From Sphagnum compactum (Eukaryota > Bryophyta > Sphagnopsida > Sphagnales): DNA of 64,000 nucleotides. The stretch spans positions 11,594,001 through 11,658,000 of the forward strand of contig OZ234497.1 in assembly GCA_965153455.1 (NCBI GenBank), read 5' to 3'. Shown piece by piece: positions 23,095-34,931 of this stretch (position 1 is its first letter; the number at the start of each line of letters is the position of its first letter). The position numbers were made by a program, and so were the translations under genes. The notes beneath the pieces are model-generated. The model saw only the letters and a list, made by a program, of their open reading frames with translations, searched no databases and was not told the DNA's origin.

Positions 23095-23664
23095 TCAATT
23101 TATCCTTTCTACCATTTTGTTTTGTTGTGAAGTGTAAGGTGTTGAAAATTGATGTTGAATCTTGTGGCTTGTGAAAAAAGATGTGAAGAATTTTGATGCA
23201 AACTCACTGCCATTGTTAGTCAAAACCTTGATTTTATTCCCACTTTTTTTTTTGGCAAATGATTTGGATTCTTGAAACTTCGTAAAACATTTTCTTTTAT
23301 TCTTCAAAAAATAGCAAAATGCTTTTCGAAAATAGTCATCCATGGATGTTACAAAATATTTCGCTCTTTTAGAAGGTGGTACTTTAACTAGTCCCCAAAT
23401 GTTAGAGTGCACCAATCCTAGCAATTTGCTAGACCATGAAGCTCCTTCAATTGGGAATGACTCCTTATGTTGTTTGCCATAAACACAACCTTCACAAAAG
23501 GTCAAGTTCTCATTTGGTTTCATAATGAGGCCTTCCACAACATTTTTCCATACAAGAAATTTCATGTCGTCAACACCCAAATGGCCAAGGCATTGGTGCC
23601 ACAAATTGATGCCAGCTCCTACACAAGGTTCTGCAATTTGAGCATTTTCATGTGCAGCACACAC
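23095..23664 (-). pseudogene. Copia integrase fragment (zinc-binding and core)
   Basis: This is the longest surviving piece of the Copia polyprotein, about 189 residues. The HHCC zinc-binding motif is present (LWHQCLGHLG ... FCEGCVYGKQH), followed by the integrase core. The usual first catalytic Asp (VHSD-W-G) is Asn in VHSNIWG, the second (DNG-EF) is Asn in TNNGSEF, and the Glu in VER is kept. Loss of two of three metal-binding residues means it cannot integrate. The frame ends just after VERIN. Confidence 0.85.
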
Positions 23665-24062
23665 AACAACTCGTCAGCCATTGTTCCAAGTTTGTTCAAG
23701 TGTTGCTCCATTATATCAAATGGCTCCATTCAAGACATGAAGAACTTTCTCATGAGAAAGATTTTGTTGACAAGCCCCTTGTCAACATGGCACTTTTAAA
23801 TAGACTCCCAAATCCCCTTGGTTGTTGTTTCCTTTTTGACACTCATGAAAGAAAGGCCCTAAACAAGGAGATTCAAGGCTTTTCTCTCCTTCCTCTCATA
23901 AACCAAAAGTTTGAAAACATCTATTGGATTTGGCTTCATTTCTTTTCCACTAACCAATCCCCAAAGCTCTTTTGCTTTCAACGTCTCAACCTTGAATTTC
24001 CACAACATGAAATTCTTGCCTTCAAACTTCTCTATGGCTCCGTATTGTGGGCCCATAACCTA

Positions 24063-24460
24063 TGAGCAGTCTACTTCTTCCATAGTGAGAAAATTAATGC
24101 ATAGAATAAAATAATGCGAATAACAAAGAACAAAAGAAGTAAGCACAAGCACAAGTAGTCAATTTAAAACATATGACTGTAGCAAATAATGGACTATGTA
24201 TTCAAATTGATCCACTTAAATACATATCAACGGTCCATTATCAACAAGGACGGTGATACCTTGACACCTTGATTTTTTGGAAATTATGCTTACTACTATT
24301 TGATTTAAACAATGAGTTAACCACCAATTTATAGCATTTTATTTGGAACAATTCACCTTATTTTTTCCTATTTTGAAATCTTTGAACTAACTAGTAGTCA
24401 ATTTTTATCAAAAGCTTATAGAAGCTTTTGGAATAATTTGAATTACCATATAATCTAACA
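24063..24460 (-). repeat. 5' LTR of the Copia element
   Basis: This 398-bp copy reads TGTTAGATTATATGG...CTGCTCA on the minus strand. The gag frame begins shortly after it. A standard initiator-Met primer-binding site is not evident immediately inside it. Confidence 0.85.
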
Positions 24461-25911
24461 TGGACCACAAGCAAAAGAATCACACAAGAAGCCATATATT
24501 TAGCAAAAACCATGGCATATTTGCGATACATGAAAAAGATGATCTCAATGTGACAATCAAGGTGCAATATCTTTAACCAAGAGTCTTACCCAATAGCTAG
24601 AATAAAGCACATTGATATTCAATGAAAGAATACAACAAATGAACAATATTCAGATTTTTGTGGTAGTTAGGTTGAAGCATAATGACAATATCTTACTTAA
24701 GTTTAGGTGACAACTACATCAAGGTTTAGTGCGGCTACTAAGGTACCTGATGATAGGGTTAGGATTAAGTGATGACAAGGCTAAGAACATCTCCACTAGT
24801 GCTCAGTATGTCACTCTGGATAACGGAATTAAATGTCTAAGTTTAGCTTTTTTTTTTGACAACCCCACCAATAAAACTACAACTGCATATATGTGGGAAC
24901 TACTAATAGCAAACCACCTGGACCAATCATTATGATCAACCAATCAGAAATACTGAACCGCAGTCAGGTCCAATTTATTACACTCTTTTTTGGAGGTGCA
25001 CAACTGTGTTGTACCTTTTACTAGCCACAGCAAGCTGCACAAATTTGGTGGAGAAAAACCAATTTCCTGATCTGAACTCGCACATTTTGACTTTTTCACA
25101 ATAAATTTTACTGTCTGAAGTCACATACTGAGCACTGATGGAAAAATGCTCTAAGCTGAGGTGATGACTACATTAAGGTTAAGAGAGTAGCCATGTAAAA
25201 AAATTTCTGTTAGTAGAGAGTAATTTCTCATTCTTTTCAATCAAGGTTTTCATTGCACATGTGAACTTTTTAGGGCTTGATGTTAGTTTGTTACAAGTGA
25301 TGGGTTTATCATTGTTACTTGTGCTGCATTCAATCAATTGTTCTCTTCCTAATCAATACATTTACATCTTTTGATAACCATTTGTCATTTCATATATTGC
25401 TTGTTTGTAAGTTTTTCCAATACATCATGCATCATAGACACAAGCTGACCATCAATAATTTCCAATAGCCAAGGTGTGGACCCATAAAACTGTAGCTCAA
25501 GCTTGAACATGTTGAACTACCTTGTAAGCACTCCATCCAATCACCAAAAAGTAACTTCACTGGTTACAATTGTGCCTGTGACCTATCAATTTTACCATAT
25601 AGCTTACAAAATGGGCCACTGAATTACAAGCACATGGGCATTTCAGATGCTTGACATGTGGACCTCCACCATATTTGCTTTCTCACATTAGGTCTAACTT
25701 GACAGCTATAGTTGGGGTAGACTATGTACCTTTCTTGAGATCTCCTGACTTGCTATTTCTTCCAAATTGCTCTGCGCCCTAAACTATGAAGCCATACAAT
25801 TGTCATCCAGATACAATTTTGATACCATGCAGCAAGCTATCTTCCCATCATGCTACAAATTGAGCCCAAAAAACTAAATGATCTCATCAAGAGCACTTTC
25901 CAGTGCAGTTT
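24461..25911. other. Spacer / 3' flank of Rab3GAP gene
   Basis: No coding sequence is supported. The part next to 25911 is expected to be the 3' untranslated region of the minus-strand Rab3GAP gene. I could not fix its polyadenylation site. Confidence 0.5.
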
Positions 25912-28900
25912 TCAATCACTAGAAATGATATTAGATGCAACCTGCAAATCCTTTGATGTCCCTGCAATGAACATCCTATGAGAGTAGGAATTGTGACTAC
26001 GTTGTCTCCGTTGTTTACCACCATCATGAGAAGTTGCCACAGGTTCATCATGACAGCTAAAAACAATCTCACGCATGATAGGTTCATGGCCATTCAGGAA
26101 ATTACCCATGCGCAGACTCTTCCTCCATGCTTGAGTGGGACCCAGAGGAGGAAATAAACTTGCCACCACCTCCCTTTCACTGGCACCTCCACCCTGGCAG
26201 AGAAACAGGTTGAAGTGTTAAATCTTAACTCAAAAAAAAGATGACTAGGTAATTCCAAATGCCAACAATAATCAACACATCTGAATTTTTTCAAGATGAT
26301 AGATGGTCACTGACAAGAATCTCAAAATCAGAAACATTATACCCATGACTGATGACTTGATTCTCTCCAGCACGTTGTTCTTCAGCAGAAATATTTGACA
26401 ATGCAGAATCTGGTGTAAATCTGTTCATCATACAGGAGAGGACTAGGCAGGCAGGATGATTGAGACAAACCTTCCAATGCCTGGATCTCAAATTTTCAAC
26501 CTCCACCCTTGATGTAGAGTTGCTCCTCAATCCAATGTTGTTTTCAATGAAGACAGAAAGCAACCTTGGAGCATTCTTGAGCTTTTGTCCAAGTGAGACT
26601 GCCATAAAGACATTGGCTTCTACTCTTTCAAACACTGTGCATAGCCGCAGTAGCTCTGTGTGCCAATCTCTACTGTGGTCCAGTGCAGTTTTCCCTGTAG
26701 GGGTTCCACACCTCTCAGAAGTGAGAAGACACCAGTGAATACCGAGTATGCAACTATGTGGACTTGACGTGTCAGAGACCTCACAGAATTGAAGGAAAAC
26801 ATAAACAAATTGGAAATGGATGCATGCCGGACTATAAAATGACTGTAGATTGTGTCATACCCGTACCAGGTTGGTTAAGGGGAGCTAAAGAAGGAAGCAC
26901 AGAAGCCATGGTTGCGAAAAGCTCTTCTATCTCCTCTGTCAGAAATGGTGGAACTGTAGAATCAGTGAAAGCGAGCTTCATTCCATTGGCTACTACAAGA
27001 AATGAGGTGGCCAACATTTGTATCAGCAGCTCCTGTGGTTGCACTGTATCTAAATAGTGCATCACCTGCATGCCACAAACATCTTGAAACACCTATGAAT
27101 GTCTCTTTACAGTGAATGGTTCTAATAAAAAGTGAAGTAAGATGTCTGATACCTTTAACCTACCATAGCTAATGCTTGACTATATATCAGAAACCTTTGC
27201 CATGAGTTAGAAAACTCTAAATCATGAAAACTCCATCAAGAGGAAACTCAGAACTGGGGAAAAAGAGGAAAGAAGAAGCAACAACCTTTTCCGCCTCAAG
27301 TGTGTAGTCAAATAGAGGCCTCTGGTCAGATGGAGTATGTGTACCAACATTGTCCCAAATATTCCTCCACAAATTTTCAGGCTTGACTACGTGGTCTGAC
27401 AACCGTCCTGTCTCAATACTTTGAGTGTCACCATCTGACCCAGCAGATTTGTGATTCTCTGACCACTCCTGTGGAGACTGCCAGCGGATAAAATCTTCAA
27501 GTACTGCTCCAGGATTTGCTGCCTTGAAAGCAGCCATGTCTGTTATCACAAGAATGCATCAGTTGTCAGAAGCACCACAAAATGATCTGATGGAACATTC
27601 AAAACATAGGGTTTTCTTTTGCACTGACCTGAAGCAAGTATTCTGCTTTGGAGGCGGACATAAGCCATTTTCTCCTGCAAGAGACTACTACATATAAGAC
27701 AGTTTGCTTGAATGTACAGAAGCCTCAGTCCAACCAACAAAATACAAAAGATGACATGCTACATTATCAGTTTCTCAAACAACCTCCAACTGTTCAACCT
27801 TCCAAAATCATGGACAAGAAACTCACAGAGGGGGACTTGTATAAAGCAGCCAGGAACTGTTCTTGCTCTTCTAGCATATCCTCTGTCACAACAGGAGGTT
27901 TCTGCATCCATCCCAACCAATGTAGAGATAAGTTGGACCACTTGTGTCTGAAAATCTTATCCCACCTGTAGAAATTGCAAATTTGCACAGAATCCCCAAT
28001 ACCAACTTCTGCTGTAAGGGGTAAGGTTATATCTGTGCAAGGGAGCACCATGTTTGAACCTTCTACATACTACTCCATTCAGAGACATAATGAGAAGAGT
28101 ATACAAGAACATGGGTTTGGACCTGGGTGACAGGTGAATGCAAGCTGTGAGTGGAGTCCAAAACCTTCGTTTCTGAATCGCCACCCAACCCTTTTTGCCT
28201 TTCTTCACCAATCCCAAAGACAGATTCCATCTCTGCCTGCTCTTCCATGGTGTCTTCCCAAATCTCGTCACTGCACCCAAATAATCCAACTCCCTATGAT
28301 CAGAACCTTCCCACGTGCACTAACAAGGTCCTTGTTTTCACACCTCATTAGTAAGAGTGCTACTGAAGTGCTTTAAGTTAACCTCTTGATTCAATGGTTA
28401 CAGTGACATCCCCCCTCCAGCCTATGAGGGCAAGCTTCTTTTTCCATTTTACATTGCCCCTGTACAAGCAAGAATCTAAGCCTAAGGTATAGTAAGGCCT
28501 GAATAGAGGGTAGTGGCTGGGGCCTCCTGCAGCCTGGACATATCCTCCAAAACACACCCCACTGGTGACTACTTCGGATGTGCCACATCCACTTTAGCCA
28601 CTGGAAAACACATTACAGCACATGCAATTGCTGCAAAGGCACATGTAGTATTGGACAGTTACAACATTCCTAGTGGACATCACAGATTTGAGCTTTTTGA
28701 CCTCACAGAACGCAAACTATGTTGGCCCAATTAGGAAGGCAAGACCTAAACCAGAAGAATGACATAACAATGCAGTCATACCTGTCGTTCCCTGTAGAGT
28801 GGTCATCATGGATCTGATCTATTGCTGTTGAGCTCATTCGTGCAGTCTCAAGCACCTCACTGATGTCAGGTTCTTCTTGGGTCTCTGTTGAAGGTTGCTC

Positions 28901-31900
28901 ATCTTCACCTTGTGGGGCTGTCATTTGTCCCCCTCCTACACCCTGCCTCCTCGCTTTTTCTTCAATGCATAGTGCAAGCTGCCCAAACCAAACACCTTTA
29001 TCAGCATTCAGTTGACTGCACACACATACCAAGCAAAATAATCATCTTGAAATTTAACACCTCTGGATATGGAGCAGAACATACTAGATGCTGAGAAAAG
29101 GTGACAAATGTGGACTGTACCATGAGTTTTAGTGATAAATAAAAAAGGTAGTAAATGAAAAAGAAAAATAGTTATGCACCAATTGCAGTTTTTGGTGCAG
29201 TAAGCATGTAGACAAGTCTGGTCGTGCATAGGGTGACATACGGGGAAGTGTGCGACCCTCATCCCAGTACCACCGAACCTCCCGCACAAACTCAATCCAC
29301 AGCACTGCAATTGCTGCATGCCCACATTGTACTACTTTGTTTAACACATGTCATCCACTTAGACATGATATTGGACATAAGCAAAATGTGCTTCAAGAGG
29401 TTCATGCAATTGATAACAGCCTTCAAAAAATTGCTGCACAAAATTACAACACAAAGAATCATTTTCAAATTAAGGGAAGCCATACAACCTGGTTCAGGCT
29501 TGTCCAGAAATAGGGCTTCAAATCCTGGGTACAACATCCACACAAGGAAAGAAGAACAGCCATAGCCAGAACCAACACACCAGCAATTTTGAAATTGATC
29601 GGAACATACCACGGATATTACAACCACCAAGTTGTAGTGAGTGGAGGCAAAACTGAGCAAACAAGGAATCTGCTGGTGCCCCTTTAACACCATGAGCATA
29701 GTCTTGATCCATCACTCCATCACCTGAAGTCCAGGGACCTACAGCAGGACCAAAAACACCTCACTTCACATGCACCCTCCAGTCTACTGAAGTTGATAAG
29801 CTTAATATGCCCAAGTTAGAGAAATTGAATGACCAAGTTACGATGGTGCTGGAGATGGTAGGCTTTATCTTCAGCACCATCGTAACCTGGTCATTCAATT
29901 CCTAATTGCTGCCTCCAACTTAGTGCAGAGACTGGGTGTAACCTACATGAAGAAGGAATGCAATATAAGAGTTGTGAGGTAAGATCATCCAAGGATAAAA
30001 AAGAGCACACCTTCCTGGAAGATTTCTTTTAGGATACGATCAACATCAGCTGGAGAGGGAAGATCCAGTGACTGAGTGACATGTAGGATATAGGGTTTAT
30101 CTGCTGCAATCATGGAACCAAAGCTCCATCAATAATCACACTTCTGCAAACATCACGGCATGCAATACTGGAGAGAGGTATAGCAGCAGCACAACTTCAT
30201 GAGAAAACTTCTGAAAGACATCAGGGTCACAAAAGATAGAACAGTACCAGCTGCAAAATCTTCCAAGAAATCAGCTTCACCTGCAACATGGAAGGCAAGC
30301 ACGAGTGCAGGAAGCTGACCCGCAAAACCAACTGACTCCTCCTTCTCCTCATCCCTCCTGCTAGTAAGTAATTAATCATACAGCTAAAGCTTAAAAGTAA
30401 AGGCCAGATTCAAACTCCATTCAAATTTCTGAATCCTACTTCTAGGATCTTGAAGACACCTCCCCCTGGTAGCCATGTTTACTGACTTACTGTTCACTAG
30501 CCTTTATTAGCGATAGCAACCATTTGTCAGCTTCCAGAGTTGATATGTTCTCGTACTCTGCCATCTCCATAGAGCTTGTCACTGTTCTCTCGCTGAATGT
30601 TGCAATCAACTCAAATCCTGCAAATTCAACAGCAATCAGGTTCATCTTTGCAATTTGCTGTACCATTTCCAGTGTAGACCTGATTAGATGTGTTTTATAT
30701 TCTTAGGTCAGCTCTATCTTCAGATAGAGAAATGAAAATACAATAATGCTACTCAGTCTGGGCAGTGATTCAAGAAGTGGTGTCCTATTAAATGCATGCA
30801 TACAGTTTAAATATTGCAAGATTTCAACTTCATTGGCAAGAGATGAATGTCAAGACCACACCTTTTACAGGATCTTCCACAGAAAGCCAGTCAGCCCACG
30901 GGCAACCATCATCCCACTCTCCATGTTGCACATTGCCAGTGTCAGGACTGACATTGTCAGTAACATAGTGTTTGGAGCCTGGCATGGGCGTCCGATATGT
31001 CAACCTCATTGTAAAATCCACATCAATACTCGGCACAATCAAGCTGCCTGCTGTTTTGAATGCCTTCAACACACCACTCAATAACAAAATCAGTTGCAAA
31101 ATTCACAATGGGATGCCACCTAATCAAGTCTTTTTTGCTTTAACATCACAAGTGTTTTATGCGCCATGAAAATTGAGCTGAGGAATTTCCATAATATGCA
31201 GAAGCAGCAATCTTCCTATTCATTGGACTACTTTCCTGTTGTTTTATGCAGTGGGACTACGAACCTGACTGTTTGCCAATATGATGGCTTTTCTATGCAG
31301 TCCACATTTATAGTAAGATGGCTTGGAACACTTTCTCCTATTATCACCTTCTTTGAGGCAGATTCAGAAAGGAACCTTTATGGGGGGGGGAAGAAACTCC
31401 GAAAGGATTTACCAATTTGGAAAAAAACAAATCATAGAGGCCCTCCAAGTGCATGAACCTGACAGGAACCCAGGTTGAAATGCAGTTTGTCTCGTAGCGA
31501 ATAGTGTGCGTTTTAGTGCCTTGTATGCCCTGGTAGCACTTCATATCATGAACAGGCACAAATGCTGGAGTGGAACTGCAACAAACACCACATGTTGGAA
31601 CCCCCTTTTTCGGCCACTACATATCCAGATAACTCTCAACACAAGAGAAGTTATGTGATATAAGAGGAAGGATGAGAAAAATCACCTGCCACAATTAGCC
31701 AGGGCAACAGCAACAGTGCTCAAAAGAAGGGTGGCCTCTAAGGCATCTACTGCTGCACCACTTGTGCTCAATGGTGACATAACCTGCCTTCAACAATTTT
31801 CTAATCAGAACTCCATTGTGGTCAATCACGCAACAAAACAAAAAGGTTAGAGCAACAGCCATGGTACTCAAAAGCAGAGCAAATCTGCAGCAATCCCTAC

Positions 31901-32977
31901 CCCTGCCTTCAACTATTTTCTGAAGAAAACCCAGAACAAGCTCATAATCCCTAAAGACATGAGAGAAATCTTAAGGCCAAGAACATAACCAATACTTCAA
32001 AAGCACATCTGGGAACCATACACAAACTTGAGAAGCCTACCAGAAAGTCTATCACCCCAAACCAAAGCTGCAAAGGGTGCAGACCATCACTCCAGCCTCT
32101 CATGCCATCTATATCAATCATCCTGCACACCTTGTCAGCATAGGTAATCTGCATTCAAACTTAGCCCCCTAATTCACCTTTGAACTGTTCCTTCAAACCA
32201 TAACAGTGCATGTGTTCATAAAAAAAGGCTGAAAATCTGTTTGCAAAAAATTCTGTCCAAGTTGTTGATCCAGATGCTATAACATCAGGTCCCCTGTCCT
32301 AAAACTGCAATTAAACTCACAGTTGGCCTTTTAATGTCTTCTATCAACAGAGAACTCCTGTATCATCAGCTCAAGGAAGACTCAGAAGAACTCAACACAT
32401 TGTTCAGAAGGTGGCCCTAGGTATAAGTAATCAGATGCAAGTGTGTAGTCTACTCACCTTCTCCAGTAACTTGAAAGAAGAAATCAAGCCGATAGCTTTT
32501 AGAGTCAAAAGAGAACTCTTTGGTGAGGACCCATAGTTTAGGAAACCCCTCCACCTTCTTGGCACCTGCTGCCTGTCCAAGAACTTTCACTTACTTGCCT
32601 TGTCACCTAAAACAAAGTGTCCTCACAATTCCCAAGAACGTAAATCACATGCGAAGGGGGTTAGGATGCACAAACCAGAGGTGGAGGTCTTGGAGTAGCT
32701 TGCCATTCTCGACATGTTTGCTCCACTCCTGCTATGAACCTGTAAGAGCCCATCCCAAACCTCATCATCATCTACCAAAAATTTGTCTCACTTCTTGTCT
32801 ATATATGTACATGGACCGCCTGTCATTCATACCCCTCACTGGAAATACTTCAGGCAGAGAGCAGCAGCAGCTTGTTATAAACCAGGAATACAGAGCCATA
32901 AAGCTGGCTCTAAAAGTGGTAACCACCATTTACCTTTCCCAAGAGGAAGCAATTGTGAAGTCATCAAATCCCTCCAG
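25912..32977 (-). CDS. RAB3GAP1: Rab3 GTPase-activating protein catalytic subunit (20 exons)
   Basis: The family stimulates GTP hydrolysis by Rab proteins and, with its partner subunit, activates Rab18 at the ER and lipid droplets in animals. Exons (high to low): 32977-32934, 32739-32676, 32572-32458, 32148-32041, 31783-31686, 31575-31413, 31063-30862, 30617-30491, 30357-30248, 30103-30011, 29723-29610, 29313-29180, 28978-28782, 28270-28123, 27901-27827, 27674-27629, 27539-27286, 27065-26867, 26694-26471, 26193-25912. Family landmarks include FDDFTIASSWER, LQLWFGVIDFL, FVPVHD, WDDGCPWADW followed by VEDPVKG, SLFAQFCLHSL, WIEFVREVRWYW, PPVVTEDM, AAFKAANPGAVLEDFIRW, LFDYTLEAEKV and WRKSLRMGNFLNGHEPI. 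Every junction is phase-consistent except 32458/32148, where the standard donor leaves one extra base. A donor after the FFFQ codons would restore phase. It then encodes roughly 930 residues, close to the human protein (about 980). No in-frame stop breaks it. Confidence 0.93.
28423..28625. repeat. Dispersed repeat, copy 1 (Rab3GAP intron)
   Basis: About 200 bp containing GAGGGTAGTGGCTGGGGCCT match 59393-59596 in the same orientation with substitutions and indels. It sits in the long intron between the exons at 28978-28782 and 28270-28123. It has no coding potential and no recognised family. Confidence 0.8.
29821..29902. repeat. 36-bp imperfect inverted repeat in a Rab3GAP intron
   Basis: Arms 29821-29856 and 29867-29902 pair over 36 positions with three mismatches around a 10-nt loop. 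Flanking bases (CCAAGTTAGA and TCCAACTTAG) extend pairing beyond a small internal loop. The foldback lies between the exons at 30103-30011 and 29723-29610. Its size and near-perfect arms resemble a microRNA precursor or a small MITE. Expression cannot be judged from sequence. Confidence 0.93.
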
Positions 32978-33040
32978 CTGCCACCACAACAACCAGAGTC
33001 AGCCTCTCCTGCATGATGACGTTTTGACCTAAAATCTTCA

Positions 33041-33393
33041 CATTTCCTCTTCCTTCCTTTGCCACTTACACCAGTGAGTTTAAGACAGTATCTTTACGGG
33101 ATTTAAAAGAGAAAAAACTGTGAGTCAAAATCCATCAGAAAACTCCGAGCTCCTCCCATCTCTCTTGATTGGGACACGTTCCTCACACGAATCCGGAACG
33201 ACATGACGCAAACCCTAAATCTTCTCCTCCTCCTTCTTCCTTTGCGACTTATTACTAGTCACTTTTAGACAGGATCTTTTACAGAATTTAAATGAGAAAA
33301 CTATGAATCAAAACCCCATCACACAACTCCGAGCTCTTCCCATCTCTCTTGATGGGGACACTTTCACAATCACGCCTCCGGAACGGACATGAT
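33041..33393. repeat. Tandem duplication (~183-bp offset) at the Rab3GAP 5' end
   Basis: Segments 33041-33209 and 33224-33393 are diverged copies sharing CTCCGAGCTC-TCCCATCTCTCTTGAT, CCGGAACG and CATGA blocks. Both contain an ATG on the minus strand followed by a TTCCGG motif. The downstream copy (in gene sense) opens MSFRIR. The upstream copy has an extra C, reads MSVPEA and stops at once. Confidence 0.85.
33187..33204 (-). CDS. Candidate first coding exon of the Rab3GAP gene
   Basis: The exon at 32977 has no in-frame ATG, so the start must be spliced on. ATG at 33204-33202 opens MSFRIR, followed directly by GTGAGG, a good donor in phase 0, which matches the phase of the exon at 32977. The choice is weak because the exon is tiny. 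Another ATG at 33570 (MALRSRKKT) opens a longer frame without a clear donor. Confidence 0.3.
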
Positions 33394-34898
33394 CCAAACA
33401 CTTATCAATCAATGCAAAATTCCTAGCAGACTAGAAAAAACGACCCAATTTCCAACTGGACCGTGAACCAAAACCCAAAGCAAAGTTCCCAACTGCAACA
33501 ATATGCATAGAGCTTTGTTCCATCCAGAAGGACGACCCACACTCAGTCTTTTTCCGTGAGCGAAGAGCCATAAATTTCAAACCCACCAAAGCCACTAACT
33601 AAGTGCCTGTCTATGGTGGGTTTGTCCTCTCTACTACATTGGACAATACCGCAACAGGAGGAGTTACTGTTCACGTACATCAGTCTCTGGAGGATCGGAT
33701 ACTGAAGGCTGGAGGTTATTATTGCCCACCGATCCGCCTTCCATCGCCGTTCTACACCAACATCCGGACTGCGTCGTCACAGTCTGATCGACAGAGAAGG
33801 AATCACTGCACAGAGCGCGGCGAGAATCAGTCAGTCCGAGAGGGGCAAGAAGCGCAAAACGCTCATGTTTTCAGAGCTTTGCACCACCTAGATCAGCGAG
33901 GTACCGTTCTCGACTGGTTGGTAGGTAGGTACCTTGCCCGACAGGTGGTAGGTATCAATCGTGCCCTGGGACGTAGTGTGATAAATTTGGCCCTAGTGTG
34001 AACGACTTGGTCCTGATCTCCCTCTAGGCCAATCAGATCGCAGGATTGAATTTGGGACTTATAAATTAGGCCTTAGTGTGAAGTGGGCCTAAGGTTCAAT
34101 TGATAACTAGTAAGGGCGAGAATGAACAAATACCCATTAGCGCACATCGAGGATGGATGATAAATAGTGAGGAAATAATTCCTGTGACAATGATTTCATC
34201 GGAGCTGGTTTAGGGTGGGATGGGCTATAGTTGTAGGTCATACAAAAAGACAATTCCAAACTGCAAAATTATTAGAGGTTGATTCCAAACTGGAATTCTT
34301 AAAAACTGAACATTTATCAAGTTGGAATGTTTCAAAATGTTTTTATGGAAACAAATCTCTTTATTTTTTTCAATGTCTTTTGAAATCTTTGTGTCCATTC
34401 AAATTTTTTTGAATCATTGTGTCTTTCCAATTTCATACACATGTTTACATGTAATTTCATAAATGTAAGTATGTGTTATTTCATTTGAATATGTTGAGAT
34501 TACTTCAATAAATTAACATGTTTTTTTTTTCTTTGAGATTAAGCTAGTTTCCAGTAAAAATCTCTCTCTTAAATACCTAATTTAAGGATTTAATCCCTAC
34601 TTGCTTAGCTGATTTAATGTTTATCCACCTTATTTGCTTCCAAATTTTCAATGAATTTAAAACAGAGGTGGTTGATTAAACCTCCCCTTGGATGATAATT
34701 GGGCGATATTTTGTATAATTTGAATTTTATATATCTAAAAATAACAAAGTTTTCAAATGTAAACCCTTATTTCTTTTTTGTCATTTCATCATCATTGGTA
34801 ATGCGTAGCAGCATGGAGCCCAAGTTTTTTATGGGGTTCAAATTCCCTTGCTAACCATGGTGGTTTGCTCATTTGTTTGTTTTAAAAATTTTGTCTTC

Positions 34899-34931
34899 CT
34901 ACTAACAACCGACAAGCGAGTTGGTAATAGG
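34899..34931. repeat. Second copy of the GCTTGT hairpin motif
   Basis: This 33-bp inverted-repeat segment (CTACTAACAACC-GACAAGCGAG-TTGGTAATAGG) is the reverse-complement relative of 18977-19009, with about five differences by eye. Flanking T-rich and TAGGTAG sequence is also shared, so the homology extends beyond the hairpin. Confidence 0.6.

Larger units (their letters stand above)
20372..24460 (-). mobile_element. Copia LTR retrotransposon, degenerate, near full length
   Basis: LTRs flank the element at 20372-20777 (3') and 24063-24460 (5'). Each reads TGTTAG...TCA on the minus strand. A polypurine tract (AAGTGGGAA) abuts the inner edge of the 3' LTR. In order on the minus strand come gag (about 24056-23859, KFEGKNFMLWKFKVE), integrase (23664-23095), its continuation (23094-22684), reverse transcriptase with MYIDDLLIL (near 21770) and RNase H (near 21120-20950, EAKYMSTSQATCKAMW). 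The integrase-before-RT order defines Copia. Stops and frameshifts break the polyprotein, and the protease and most of the RT are not seen. The LTRs differ noticeably, so insertion is old. No matching 5-bp target duplication was found (GGTTA versus TGGAC). Confidence 0.9.

Noticed and set aside
20835-23799. Plus-strand open frames across the Copia element
   Set aside because: They are antisense shadows of the minus-strand gag-pol polyprotein.
33603-34001. Plus-strand gene in the GC-richer region above Rab3GAP
   Set aside because: No domain is recognised, and it lies opposite the expected promoter/leader of the minus-strand gene, where open frames arise from base composition.
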